Assembly (NCBI GenBank): GCA_963971425.1
Contig: OZ020515.1
Coordinates: forward strand, 14,958,291-15,022,290
Direction of reading: 5' to 3'
From: Bryoerythrophyllum caledonicum
Lineage: Eukaryota; Streptophyta; Bryopsida; Pottiales; Pottiaceae
Length of the DNA stretch: 64,000 bases
The notes below the pieces were generated by a model that made no database searches, was not told the DNA's origin, and saw only the letters and a program-made list of their open reading frames with translations. This document shows positions 35,735-47,352 of the stretch, piece by piece. Numbering within the stretch: position 1 is the stretch's first letter; each line of letters begins with the position of its first letter. A program made the position numbers and the translations under genes.

Positions 35735-36584
35735 TTAACTCTTAAAGGACATTTTGTCCATATGGAGAACAAATTGGTTTTGGATAGGTTTCAAAAATAT
35801 GATTTTAATGATAAAAATTTGGAAAATATACTAAAAATAGGAATATGGATACTCAAATTATTTTGGGTACTTTAGTACTTTAGCGGAGGGGAGTTTTTTT
35901 GGGTGCTTCAAACATCAAAAGTTGGATTCTAGGGCAGCAAGGCAATGTACTATAGAGTAGAAGAGTATAAGTTTTGGAGTTGGGCAATAGTGAAGGAAAA
36001 CTCTTGGCAACACACATTATTTTTTACTTTAAAATACATAGATATTAGAGGTTTTATTCTTTATCAATTAATTTTCTTCTAATAGAAGATAGCAAACTAA
36101 TTCTATCCAAAATTTGGATTATAGACCCAACAGTTTATTTTATTCAAAAATAAACTTGCAATGCTAAAGAAATGGGTGTGCTCAATACCCCTAGTCTTTG
36201 GAAGGCCTCTTTCCTTGTCCTAAACACCTCCATTATTTGTGATTCTTAGTGCGCCATGACCAAAATAAGGTACAACATAATTCTATAAAAGTTTTGCGAT
36301 GGATAATGAAAAATTATTCCATTATTGTCAGTCAAAGTATATTGACACTCTCTGTACACGGAAGAAAAAACTATGTTGCACTCTTCAAAATGCATGTATC
36401 TTTCAATCCGCGTTGTCAAAGTCTACCAAAAAATAAAATAAGTGTGTTCTTTTATTACAAAATTCAAGATTTTATGGTTGAAGTAATAAAATATTGTCTA
36501 GATTGGTCTCATAATGTCTCATCTTATATGAGACAGTTTTGAGGTGGTTTTGGTGAATCATAGTCACGATCATTTAGAGGTTAA
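35735..36584. repeat. Possible TTAA-type repeat, family 3, copy 3
   Basis: It begins TTAACTCTTAAAGGACATTTTGTCC and ends AGAGGTTAAAAATC, like the GGTTAAAAATC ends of the other two copies. The interior is diverged and AT-rich. Low confidence. Confidence 0.25.
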
Positions 36585-36765
36585 AAATCAATACATTATT
36601 GCCAAAAAACTTATAACTCAAATGGAATCAATCCATATGAAGACTACAACAATAACTCCACATTGACGTACAATATACAAAATCAACACTTATCCATGAT
36701 TTATGATGATTCCCTAGCTTCAGCCCCTTTATTTCATACAAAATATATTGCAAACCTTACACAAA

Positions 36766-36979
36766 TCATACTACTAAAATCATAATCTACGGAGTGAACC
36801 ATGCAGCGATCAACCACGCAGTGAACGGTGTAGTGAACTATAGAACCGTTGTGGTCAACTGCGCAGTCAACCGTGCAGTGAATCATGGTATTTTTTTTTT
36901 TTCTTTTTGAAGTTTGGAATATAAAAACTACATTAAAATGGTTGGACTAATGCGTTGAAAAGCAAGCGCCAATTGCTAG
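36766..36979 (+). mobile_element. Mini-Helitron, copy 1 (214 bp)
   Basis: Starts TCATACTACTAAAATCATAA after an A and ends GCCAATTGCTAG before a T, the 5'-TC...CTRR-3' and A/T insertion signature of Helitrons. A subterminal hairpin (GCGTTG with CAAGCGC, one bulged base) stands 10 nt before the CTAG end. The interior has repeated words like GCAGTCAACCGTGCAGTGAA. No coding capacity. Confidence 0.85.
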
Positions 36980-37664
36980 TTAAAACTAAAAAATGAAATA
37001 TCAACAATCTCACAGTTGTAAACAATTTGTCAACCAAAGTTTCAGAACAAAATCATATTCCATGAAAATGAAATAATCACATAGTATGTGATGTTGTATT
37101 TCCCTCACTCATGAAATTCCCCTCATGCCGTGAATCATCCCCATTGATGTGTCAAAAAAAAAAAACTCTATAAAAAAATAAATTATTCAATTATATTTAA
37201 AAAATACAAGAAATATTTGAAATAAAAAACCAAAATAGTAACAAGAATAAAAACTGTATATACATATTCATCACTAGTAAATATATTTTATTTTTTAAAA
37301 AGCTCCGCTGGAGAGGGGGAGAATTAGTTCCATACTACTAATCCTTTGTCTAGTGGACATCGACTTAGTGGTGGAACGAACAAACACTCTACTCAAGACT
37401 GGCCTCCATTTGTGACTAGTTTTTCTTTTTTTAATATGTATTAAAAAAACCGAGTGCTGTCATTGGGGAGAAGAGAATAAATAAGGACTTCCTTTAGGGC
37501 AGCACGGATTTTAAGACCAATTGGCCCAACAAATGAAGCTAATGCAAGAGCAAATGACTCTGTTGGTTAAGAACCAATATTAAATTTATTTCCAAATTAT
37601 CAATAAATATTGGAAATTAAAATATTTTATTTTATAAATATTATAATTATCATATTAAAAGATA
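36980..37664. other. AT-rich spacer between two inverted mini-Helitrons
   Basis: No gene is seen. It separates two oppositely oriented mini-Helitrons, so read-through RNA could form a stem of about 210 bp. Confidence 0.6.
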
Positions 37665-37883
37665 CTAGCAATTGGCGCTTGCTTTGCAACCATATGTCCA
37701 ACCATTTTAATGTAGTTTTCATATTACAAACTATAAAGAAAAAAGGTAACATAGTTCACTGCACGGTTGACTGCGAAATTAACTGCGCAGTTGACTGCAC
37801 CGTTTATGCAGTTCACCGCACAATTGACTGCGTGGTTGATCGTTGCGTGGTTCACTACGTAGATTATGATTTTAGTAGTATGA
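37665..37883 (-). mobile_element. Mini-Helitron, copy 2 (219 bp)
   Basis: Minus-strand copy: the plus strand starts CTAGCAATTGGCGCTTGC after an A and ends TTTTAGTAGTATGA before a T. It has the same termini, hairpin and interior GTTGACTGCGCAGTTGAC-type repeats as copy 1. Confidence 0.85.
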
Positions 37884-38271
37884 TAATTTAATTATTTTAT
37901 CATAATTATATTATTATAATTGAATACAAAAATATGATATCAAATTATTAATATCATTGTTATAATTATAATATTTAATTGAGCAAATTATCTTCAAGAG
38001 GCCAAGCCCATACTTTTTAAGGTTGAGAGCATACCATTGAGTGTCAGGCACGTACCATTGAATGTCGGCCGCGTATTGATCTTCGCCTCTACAATAGCAA
38101 GCTTAGATTGCATCTCTATGCACCAATGACACCAATAACAACGCTACTGTTACTCTGGAAACAATGCTACAATGCCAATGTAACAGTAGCATTGTTTCCG
38201 GAGTAGCATCCCTATACCTGTAAAAAAGTATCCACTTAAATGAGTTCAGATGCAGTAAAGAGTAACACACC

Positions 38272-38639
38272 TGTTGGAAGCCACAGGAGACGTGGAGCTC
38301 AAGGGACGTGGATGGCCACGTCAACAGAAAACCAATGATGTAGAAAATCACCACTCATGACGATCAAGAACTGTTAGCTGAGTTGTTAGTTTGTTATAGC
38401 CGTTTGATGCTTGGAGTCTGCTACATAGGGACACATGTTGATGTGCACACACTGAAAGCTTGCCTGATGAGGCGCATGCTACTGTAACAACACTGTGCAC
38501 ATGCAACCTACGTCCTTAGTATTGATGTACTGAGTATTTCAGCTAAAGTAAAGCAATACTATTGAGTGGCAATCTTGTGTGTGTGTATTACTGTGAATTC
38601 AGCACTATCGTGCCTTTGTCTGAACCTGTATTCTCAACA
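38272..38639 (+). repeat. 5' LTR of the copia element
   Basis: 368 bp, begins TGTTGGAAGCC and ends TATTCTCAACA. It is about 80 bp longer than the 3' LTR because it has a segment around 38302-38398 that the 3' LTR lacks. Confidence 0.95.
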
Positions 38640-38640
38640 A

Positions 38641-38657
38641 GTTATGGGCCCACTACG
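38641..38657 (+). other. Primer-binding site complementary to the anticodon half of initiator tRNA-Met
   Basis: GTTATGGGCCCACTACG, one base after the 5' LTR, is complementary (16 of 17) to the anticodon stem-loop of plant initiator tRNA-Met (GUGGGCCCAUAAC core, recalled from known tRNA sequence), not to its 3' CCA end. The same half-tRNA priming is established for Drosophila copia and yeast Ty5. Confidence 0.8.
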
Positions 38658-38752
38658 TCGCAACAAATAGAGTCAGTACCGCAGTGCGGACTGTTGAGTC
38701 CATAGAGCTGTCTGCACCGTCACATAGGTAGCTTGTCCGTGCTACCACCATC

Positions 38753-39824
38753 ATGGATGCAGAAGATTTTATGGCCGACCTTGGTGCCGGTCGTGCACAC
38801 GCACACACACCAGTGGTCGAGGAAGTAATGGATGACCACCAAAGTCAGTCTCAAGTACCGGTCTCGTACCCTGCTAGAGAGGAATCTGTGAGCCTTACTA
38901 TGCACGTAGAGAAGCTTACAGGTGACAACTATGGTGAATGAAAGTTTTAAATCAGTGTAATGTTCCGCGCTAGGAAGTTGATGGGAGTAGTTGACGGCAG
39001 TCTGTCCAGGGAAGCTTACATTGACGAGAATGAGTGGGCAGATAAAGATGCGGTCTCTCAATTGATTATCATCTTAGTCGTGGACCCCAAGCTTCTGTGT
39101 AGGCTGATGACGTGTAGAACTGCACACTAGATGTGGCGCAGATTGAGCACTATGCATGAACAAAACGCAACTGAGAACATTCAACTCTTACAACAACAGT
39201 TTTTTTTATCTCAAGATGAAACCTAGCACTGACGTAGTAGACCATATTAGTGCAGTAGAGCAGTTGGCAAACCAACTCACAGACTTAGGAGATCCTGTGA
39301 GTGAGCAAGCGGTGATTTGTAAAGTGATTTGTTCACTACCACCGACCTTTAGATACCTTGCAGCTGCTTGGGACAGTGTGCCACGTGACCAGCAGACCAT
39401 AGAAGCCCTGACGCTGAGGCTTCTTAAGGAAGAAGCACGAAATCGCATGCAAGATGAAGTTGATGGAGAGGGAGATAAAGCGTTTTTCTCTCGTGGACAA
39501 TCCTCTGGAGGTAGCGAGAAGCCTGTAACCCCCGAGGAGAAGAAAAAGCGAGCAACCAAGATAGCTGAACTGAAGAAAAAGACGAAGGGCAACAAATGTG
39601 GCCGCAAGGGGTACTGGGAGAAGGACACTGACTGCCCCGCAAACAAGAAAGAAGGTGGGCATGCCAAGACCAAGAAGAAACCAGGCACAAAAGCTGACAC
39701 GAATAGTGAAGCAAATGTTGTGACGAGCGATGATGTTGATGAAGACAACAGTTCTGTATTCATGGTCCATACATGCGAAGACAAAGATAGAGACGCATGG
39801 TACATGGACGGAGGAGCAACATAG
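38753..39824 (+). pseudogene. copia gag region, broken
   Basis: Gag forms the virus-like particle. It starts at MDAEDFMADLG (38753) and continues as VEKLTGDNYGE before a TGA, then VMFRARKLMGVVDGSL. Another stop and a frame change precede the open stretch 39156-39824. That stretch has the UBN2-type SLPPTFRYLAAAW and TLRLLKEEARNR, and a degenerate zinc knuckle (NKCGRKGYWEKD, one Cys missing). It ends at DAWYMDGGAT, the start of the protease active site. Confidence 0.85.
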
Positions 39825-41549
39825 CACATGACTGACCGTTTGGAGTGGTTCCAAACCTTCAATAAAGTAGCTGAAGGAAGGTGGCCAGTGACGATAGCTG
39901 ATAATAGGCGCCATTGGGTAAGAGCAACAAGCACAATACGTATCCAATGCCTTATTGAAGGCAAATGGCTGGACAGAGAACTTGAACGAGTTTTGTTTGT
40001 GCCTGAACTGCGGAAAAATCTATTCTCAGCGGGGCAGGCTGCCGACCGTGGCTATGTCACAACATACACAAGGAAAACCTGCTATGTGGCTACCATGAGC
40101 GGAAGCGTGGTGATGACGGGAGCTCGTACGACAAAGCTATATAAACTGTAGCTACGAGTCAATCCCCCGGTAAGTCATGTCAACCTAGTCATGACTGCCA
40201 ATTCTGAGCCAGAGCCTTTGTAGACACCACGACTAGCTCTCTGGCATCACAGATTTGGGCATGTAAACTATGCCCAAATCATCAAGATGCACTTCCAAGC
40301 GACGGTGGAAGGGTTGGAGCTTCCGAGCCACACTGTGCCTCAGAGTCCATGCAAGGGATGTGCAATAGGGAAGAGTACTCGCAAGCCTTTCCCAAAGAAG
40401 AGCAACACACCTTCGGCTGATAGGCCAGGCATTTTCCTCCACACAGACGATTGTTCTGGTTTTTGGATTGTTTTCTGTGTCAAGGAAAAATTTGATGTAA
40501 CAAAATGCTTCAAAGCTTTGTGCCCATTAGTATCTATCCAAACTAGAAGCAACGTCCAAAAGGTCAGGAGCGACCGAGGAGGGGAGTATCTCAACCAAGG
40601 TTTCAGCGTTTTTCTTGCTGCCAACAATATTGTGCATAAACTCACCAACCCATACACACCTGAGCAAAATGGAGTTGCGGAGAGGGAAAATCGAACGTTG
40701 GTGGAGTGTGTCCGCACAATGCTGCATGCAAAAGGCTTGAGTCTCCGATGGTCGGAAGAGGCGGTTCAAATTGCAGTATATCTCCTGAACCGATCGGGGT
40801 CGCGCACACGCTCTTATCAGACCCCGTATGAACTGTGGACCGGCAGGCGCTTGACGGTGGGACACCTTCAAGTGTTCGGGAGCGTCGCATTTGTTCATGT
40901 GCCAAAAGCTCATAGAACAAAGTTGGAGCCAAAAGGCATCAAAACTCTCTTCGTCGGCTATTGCAGCAATACAAAAGCTTATCGATTATGGAACCCGAAG
41001 TGGCATCGCATTATTCTAAGTCGAGACGTTATTTTTGATGAGTTCACCTCACCTACCGCACCTATACCAGACACGGTCTCCGGTCTCTTCTCTTTGCATA
41101 CAGTTGGAGAACACGTACTGCAAGGGGGGGCAGCTCTTCAACTTGGACCACATCAACCTAGACCAGAGGTAGAAGCACCACATAGAGGCCATTCTGGAAA
41201 CCAAGACCAGTTAGCTACGACCAGCGAAGCAGAGGTCGAGGATCATGAGGAAGTCACAGGTGAGCATCCCAAGGATGGAGAAAGTGACCCACCCCTTTCA
41301 ACACGGCCTGCGTGTATACGAGGCGCACCTGCCCGGTTCACAGACTATTACGTGCCACGATCTTTTGCCGGCGTAGCCAGCTCTTCATATGTAGCCAGTT
41401 TGTCAAACGTGGCTAGTTCTTCTGGATTGACGTCCAACATTCCAGACGATCCAGAAACATATCAAGAAGCCATGCAAAGTCCAAAAGCAAAGGAGTGGAT
41501 AGAGGCCATGCAGGCCGAATATGACTCTCTGATTAACTCAGGGACATGA
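39825..41549 (+). pseudogene. copia protease and integrase region, broken
   Basis: After a TAG at 39822-39824, the protease continues (HMTDRLEWF to LFSAGQAADRGY). The gag-pre-integrase segment WHHRFGHVNYAQI carries the zinc-binding histidines, and CKGCAIGK the cysteines. The integrase core starts with IFLHTD and jumps directly to DCSGFWIVF. About 20 residues between the first catalytic Asp and the following conserved block are missing, in frame. The second Asp (VRSDRGGEYLNQGF) and Glu (NGVAERENRTL) are present. The downstream GYCSNTKAYRLWNP and VIFDEF motifs are intact. Confidence 0.9.
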
Positions 41550-43004
41550 AAGCTTGTGCAGCTTCCACAAGGACGAAAGGCGGTAAAGTGCAAATGGATC
41601 TATCGAGTCAAGACCAATCCTGATGGGTCCATTTTGAAATACAAAGCAAGGCTTGTAGCGCACGGTTGTACACAGACCAAAGCAGTGGATTACGACCAAA
41701 GCTTCAGCCCAGTCGTCAAGTATGACGCCATTAGAGCTGTACTTAGCATTGCCGCTCAGCAAGCCATGCACATGACGTAGTTCGATATTCAGACAGCTTT
41801 CTTGAATGGCCTCATTGACACGGTGCTGTATATGCACCAACCACCAGGTTTTGAAGTCCAAGACTCAGATGGAAAACATCTGGTTTGCCTTGTGCTTCGG
41901 AGTTTATACGGCTTCAAGCAATCAGGGAGGATTTGGAACAAGACTTTCAATGATTTCCTGCTGGAACTCGAGCTTGAGCCATCGCAAGTCGATCCATGTG
42001 TGTATGAATCACGAACGGCACCCATCCTCATTGTTACCTTATTCGTTGATGATGGCCTTGCCTGCAACATCGTCCAAGAACGGCTGGACTAGTTGATGGC
42101 ATACATGGAGCGTCGTTTCTCCACCACAAGGACCTCCGCCGACCTGTACGTCGGCCTACATATTCACCAAATAGCCAATCGGCGACTAATCTCTGTCAAC
42201 CAATTTGTATACCTCCGCCGAATTTTGCTTCGATTTGGTTTCGAAGGCTGCAAGATAACTTCCACCCCAGCTGACCTGAACACGCATTTGGACGACACTG
42301 TTGATCCTCCCAAGGAAGTTTCTTTTGCTTACTCGGCCGCTGTGGGATGCCTTCTCTTTGCATAGACTCTCACACGACCAGATATCAGTTTTGCAGTACG
42401 TCGGAGCGTCCAGTTTTCGGCCAATCTTCAACAACCTCATTTCCTAGCAGTCAGCCGCATCTACAGATACCCGGCTGGTACGCTGAATTTATCACTGTGC
42501 TATGACGGGCAAGCAGGCTCCAACACCTTGTCCGCCTTCACCGACGTTGATTATGGAGGCGATGTTACTGATAGGAAGAGCCGCTCCGGCACATTGCTGC
42601 TACTTGATCGTGCACCTGTATCTTGGAGCAGTCGTAAACAAACCTGCATCGCTACATCCACCACTGAGGCAGGATACGTCGCTGCCAATTCCATTACTAA
42701 AGACGAAATCTGGTTTCGAAGATTATTGGAGAACCTTGACTTTGCTCAACACTCGCCTACAACCCTGTTCTCTGATAACCAGGGTGCTATCATGCTCGTT
42801 CATAATCCAAAGTTCCATCGCCGCACTAAGCACATAGACATAGTTTATCACTTCATCAAAGAACATCAACAACGCGGCGACATCAATGGTTCCTACGTTC
42901 CCACAGCAGATCAGCTCGCGGATCTCTTCACGAAGGCCTTACCTGTTGACAGATTTTGTTACCTACGCACCGCCATCGGCCTCCTTCCCTACCGAGATAT
43001 TTAG
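41538..43004 (+). pseudogene. copia reverse transcriptase and RNase H region, broken
   Basis: The reverse transcriptase has CKWIYRVKTNPDGSI, KARLVAHGCTQ, FDIQTAFLNG, LYGFKQSGRIWN and the catalytic IVTLFVDDGLACN. Stops fall before KLVQLP, before FDIQTAF, after ERLD and after CLLFA. RNase H follows (AFTDVDYGGDVTDRKSRSG; QTCIATSTTEAGYVAA; LFSDNQGAIML; RTKHIDIVYHFI), and the frame ends at 43004. Nearly all stops occupy positions where Trp or Gln is expected. Confidence 0.92.
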
Positions 43005-43068
43005 ACTTATCCACGTCTCCTGTGTTGTTCAGACTCCTTGCACAGGGAGCTCGCAGTCTGAGGGGGGG

Positions 43069-43357
43069 TGTGGGAAGCCACAGGAGAGGTGGAGCTCAAG
43101 GAACGTGGAGCTCAAGGAATGTTGATGCTTGGAGTCTGCTACATAGGGACACATGTTGATGTGCACACACCGAAAGCTTGACTGATGAGGCGCATGCTAC
43201 TGTAGCAACACTGTGCACATGCAACCTACGTCCTTAGTATTGATATATTGAGTATTTCAGCTAAAGTAAAGCAATACTGTTGAGTGGCAATCTTGTGTGT
43301 GTGTATTACTGTGAATTCAGCACTGTCGTGCCTTTGTCTGAACCTGTATTCTCAACA
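43069..43357 (+). repeat. 3' LTR of the copia element
   Basis: 289 bp, begins TGTGGGAAGCC, ends TATTCTCAACA, preceded by the polypurine tract. Near its start a GGAACGTGGAGCTCAAGG motif is duplicated in place of the segment found in the 5' LTR. Confidence 0.95.
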
Positions 43358-43362
43358 ACACC

Positions 43363-45541
43363 CACTATTCTAGAAGAAAGGCTCGAGGCACTCGTGCGGT
43401 GCCTCTGAGATGGGCAAGAGCGTCTCCAAGTCTGACCACATGCATTTTGGAAATTATGTGGATAAATATGTGATTCCTTCGCAATGCCCACAAGAGTTGG
43501 CAATTGCGTAGGAGGGCACATTTGACCTTTTTGAGTAGATTGAGCACATGCTAGGGTTGCATCAATGTAGTAAGAGTGTCACGCGGTGCAGCGGACTCCA
43601 CAATAGCAAGGTGGTGAGAGCGCAACGTGCACCTAAACTCCTCCAACCGTGGATCTGTAAACATGTTCCTATTCACGTACATTCTCATATTTCAATAATT
43701 ATATAAATTATAAATTTTATAATTGATTGTATAATTAAATAACAGTTAATATCTAAATATTATAATATAATTCAATATATTATTTAAATTAAACTAAAAT
43801 CTATCTATTTAATTATTTAATTAATTTGTATAATCAAAAATGGATATCAATGATATATTTAAATAATATTATAAAGTATGGAAATACTTTATAATAATAA
43901 TTAAAAACCATCAATTTTGATAATTTATACATTATATTCACATTTACAAATTTATTAATTCTTATTGTTCTTGAATTGTCGTGATTGTGCTCCAAACACA
44001 GCTGCTCTGCCTTCACGTTGAAGCATTTGCCTCGCCTCCGTGTCACCGACTTCCGCTTCGACATCTTAACCCTAAAACTTCAGAGAATGTAGTCTACATC
44101 AAATTCAATCTCTCGTGAGCCTACAAAAGATTTTATTTGGAAACCTTAATGTAGAAAAGGCCCACACTACAATTATTGACCACCTATTTTTAGCCATTGA
44201 GCCCCTTATAAAGCCTTAAACTCCTATGCCCTTGGTATTTAGGACATTGGAAAACAGATTAATTTAGTTTAATGTGCTCAGTTTCGATTCAATAACCTTC
44301 CACATTCTATTCAAATTGCAAGGAACTCAAACAAACAATCTCAGTACCTTATAATCTATTTTACCAGACCACATCCAACGTGGAACCCTAATTCTTTTTC
44401 TACATCGTTGTGTGGCACATGGATTGTGACATATTTTGGACTACAGTGGGCTCTCTTTATAAAAGCATCTGATATAAGAGCAAATTCATTATAACAGGCG
44501 GCGTGGGCCCAGAACATTTAGTTGCTCTCTACAACAGCCATTTGCTATTATAGCAACTTCCATCAAACCAAATTGTCACCCCACATAACATCCATTCAAT
44601 CTAAGGCATGTCAGAATTGGTCATTATCAAGGAATAGTCCTCATTGGTAAGATAAATTTGTTACCGTGGATTCCCATGAGCGTTAATTAATTTGTAAGTC
44701 AGAGCCATCATACTAAGGCATCAATCAGCTCACCTACTCACATGTTCAATAAATCAACCACAGTGCATGCATTGCACCATACTTCACCATGCTCACTATC
44801 AGAACACAAGATTAGTTTTTGAAGCACACTACACACCATTGCACCATCAGTGATGAAGTTTAGTTACATGCCATTCACTGTTGAGGTTACATGCGCATCA
44901 AGTGCCTTGATGTGCACTAATTGCTTGCACTAAATGCTTAGCTTTTTTTAGTTCTACATGTGTCTGACCAACCCCTTAACTAGTGTGCGTCATACAGAGA
45001 TTACTTGCACCATCATCCTTCGATGCCATACTTTGATAGAATCATTCATTCAACAATACCATGTAACAGCCTTCCCCACCCTTCCCATTACAACATCCAT
45101 TCAATATTACAGCCTTTATATATAACAGGAAAAACCAACAGGGTTGTTATAAAGGGAGCTGACTGTACTATTTTAGCTATCCTTACAAGCTCAAATCTTT
45201 GAATGCACATGCTTTATTGCTTCAACTACGTACAAAAATCCATTTTGGATTGACTAATGACCAAAATTTTCTATGATATCATACATTAAAACTAGGCTTG
45301 TTCATCACTAGATCAGTGGAGATCCAAAGAGTGTTAGATTAGATCTGTAGACCTACAACCAACAAACGCTGTCACCTACACCAACAAAAAACCAACGCAT
45401 TAACGCCCCAAACTCCAACAAACACCTTCACTCCAATCGAAAGCAACTCCATTGTAGTAAGTTCAATTTTGTTCACATTTGAATCGCCCACCATACCATA
45501 CTGAAAATCGACACATATATATATATATATATACATATATA
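43363..45541. other. Intergenic DNA, no gene seen
   Basis: AT-rich with short degraded open frames only. A dinucleotide AT run lies at about 45514-45540, beside a mini-Helitron. Nothing else is supportable. Confidence 0.6.
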
Positions 45542-45772
45542 CTAGCAATTGGCGCTTGCTTTGCAATACATTAGTCCAACCATTTTAATGTAGTTTTAAT
45601 ATTACATACTATAATTTATTTTTTAAATAACATGATTCACTACACGGTTGACTGAGCAATTATTGCACGATTGACTGCGCAATTAAGTGCGCAGTTGACT
45701 ACATCGTTTCTGTAGTTCACTACACGATTCACTACGTGGTTCACTACGTAGATTATGATTTTAGTAGTATGA
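45542..45772 (-). mobile_element. Mini-Helitron, copy 3 (231 bp)
   Basis: Minus orientation: CTAGCAATTGGCGCTTGC at the plus-strand left end after an A, and ATGATTTTAGTAGTATGA at the right end before a T. Interior repeated words (GTTGACTGCGCAATTAAGTG-like) match copies 1, 2 and 4. Confidence 0.85.
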
Positions 45773-46135
45773 TAATATATAATTCACAAATAAGGAAGTA
45801 GAAGCGTAAGAATTTAATGAATTATATCAAAATCAAAGCAAAGCGTAAGAATTTAATGAATTATGATTAAGAAAAAAGATATTCAAAAACTGAATCTTTT
45901 AAAGTAAAAAGAATAAAAAGTAAAAAGCATGGAGGGAGGGGCGTCCACGGTGGCAGAGGCGAAGGGCCCCCAATCCTATCCACTGCCTTTCTCCGCACCA
46001 CGCCCTCCACACCCGATCACCCTTGAGGGCTCGCTCTTGCTCCATCGCCATCGCCACCGCCATCGCCAGCGCCAGCGCCAGCGCCTCCACCGATTCCCCG
46101 ACCCCGAGTGCTCCTCCACGCCTCGTGCCCGCGCC

Positions 46136-47352
46136 ATGGTCGTCGCCGCTCCCTCCATGGCGGTCTCGGTGGGGCACCTCGCGGCCTGCACCTCCGCCTC
46201 CACGTCGTCGTCGTCGTCGTCGTCCTCCTCCTCCTCCTCCCGCGTGCGCGCCTCCTCTCTGCGCTCCGGTACTAGCGCAATCTCCCTCTGCATTTCCTGT
46301 GTTGCCGAGGATGATTAGGTTGCTGGTGCTTTCTACGCCGTTGTCTGGTTTTTTATCCGCATTGCTGAATTTGAGTGTGGGTTGATGAATCTGGCAGTTC
46401 GCTAGCATTTGAAGATCAGATTTGGATTGTTGAGTCGGTTCTGGTTTAGGGGTATGCGACACTTTGAGTGTTCTTCTGAGCGTGAGAGTTTAGTGATGGG
46501 GAGGGAAAAGTGGGGAGCGTTGATTTTGTGTGCTGCATTCTTGGTGAGAGTGTATCATACCTTTGGTATGTCACAGTCGAGCGAGTTTTCTTTATCAGTT
46601 GTGTAGAGCGATTGGGTTTTCGAATCCCCTCCATCCAGACCTAGCAACGAGACTTTGATGAGTATATGCAGTGTTGAAATCCATCTCAGAATGTCTCTTG
46701 TTGGTGAGCATGTCGGTTTCATCGCAGTGAACGTAGAACCATGAGATGGTAACGTAATGCTTGTCCTTTCACAGCAGGCCGGTTGTCTAGAACGATCGAT
46801 CTCTGATCAGTTAGTTCTCCGCAGTCACGATCAGGTGTCTAGAATTCTGATTCCTCTTTCGTGATGCCAGGGTCGGGCCTAATTTGTCGAATTGGCACCA
46901 CAAGCAGCGTGCAGTCGGGATTCCTGAGCACAGGGTCGTCTAGCGTCCCCCTGCACGCCGTCGGTGGAGGGAGCAGCAGCAGCAGCAGCAGCAGGGCGGT
47001 GGTGGTGATGCAGAAGCCCGTGATCCAGTTCATCCGCGGCATCGAGGAGCGCGTGGTGCCCGACGTGAGGCTCACGCGGTCGAAGGACGGCAGCAACGGC
47101 GTGGCCATCTTCAAGTTCGACCAGCCGTCCGTGTTCGACTCGTCGCGCGAGCTCGGCGACATCACGGGGCTCTACATGCTGGACGAGGAGGGCACCTTGT
47201 CGACTGTCGATGTGAGCGCCAAGTTCGTGAACGGGCAGCCGTCCAAGATCGAGGGCACGTACGTGATGCGCAGCAAGAAAGAGTGGGACCGCTTCATGCG
47301 CTTCATGGAGCGCTACGCGCAGGAGAATCAGCTCGGCTTCGTCAAGAGCTAG
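46136..47352 (+). CDS. PSB28: Photosystem II assembly factor Psb28, plastid-targeted
   Basis: Psb28 binds photosystem II assembly intermediates (CP47/reaction-centre complexes) on the stromal side of the thylakoid. Two exons, 46136-46268 and 46871-47352, join in frame to 204 residues. The first 70 or so residues look like a chloroplast transit peptide: Ser/Thr/Arg-rich, with a run of about twelve serines (TCG/TCC repeat) and then VRASSLRS. A second AGC-encoded serine run (about 7) lies in the early part of exon 2, just before the mature domain. The mature Psb28 domain starts near [20 protein letters not shown] and includes [40 protein letters not shown] and [19 protein letters not shown]. The frame is open further upstream to an ATG at 45929, but the start at 46136 gives a typical transit peptide. 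Exons are GC-rich. Confidence 0.93.

Larger units (their letters stand above)
38272..43357 (+). mobile_element. Ty1/copia LTR retrotransposon, complete but defective
   Basis: 5086 bp bounded by LTRs (38272-38639 and 43069-43357) and flanked by a perfect 5-bp target duplication ACACC (38267-38271 and 43358-43362). Primer-binding site at 38641 and polypurine tract AGGGGGGG at 43061-43068 abut the LTRs. Gene order gag, protease, integrase, reverse transcriptase, RNase H identifies Ty1/copia. The aligned parts of the LTRs differ at 7 of about 240 positions, six of them transitions, so insertion was fairly recent. Coding is destroyed by many stops and an internal integrase deletion. Confidence 0.97.

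Noticed and set aside
36766..37883. A CRISPR-like or tandem array because of the repeated GTTGACTGCGCAGTTGACTGC words
   Set aside because: The words are internal to mini-Helitrons, irregularly spaced, and the genome is eukaryotic.
39206..39964. Long minus-strand open frames opposite the copia gag region
   Set aside because: They mirror the copia coding strand and have no independent features.
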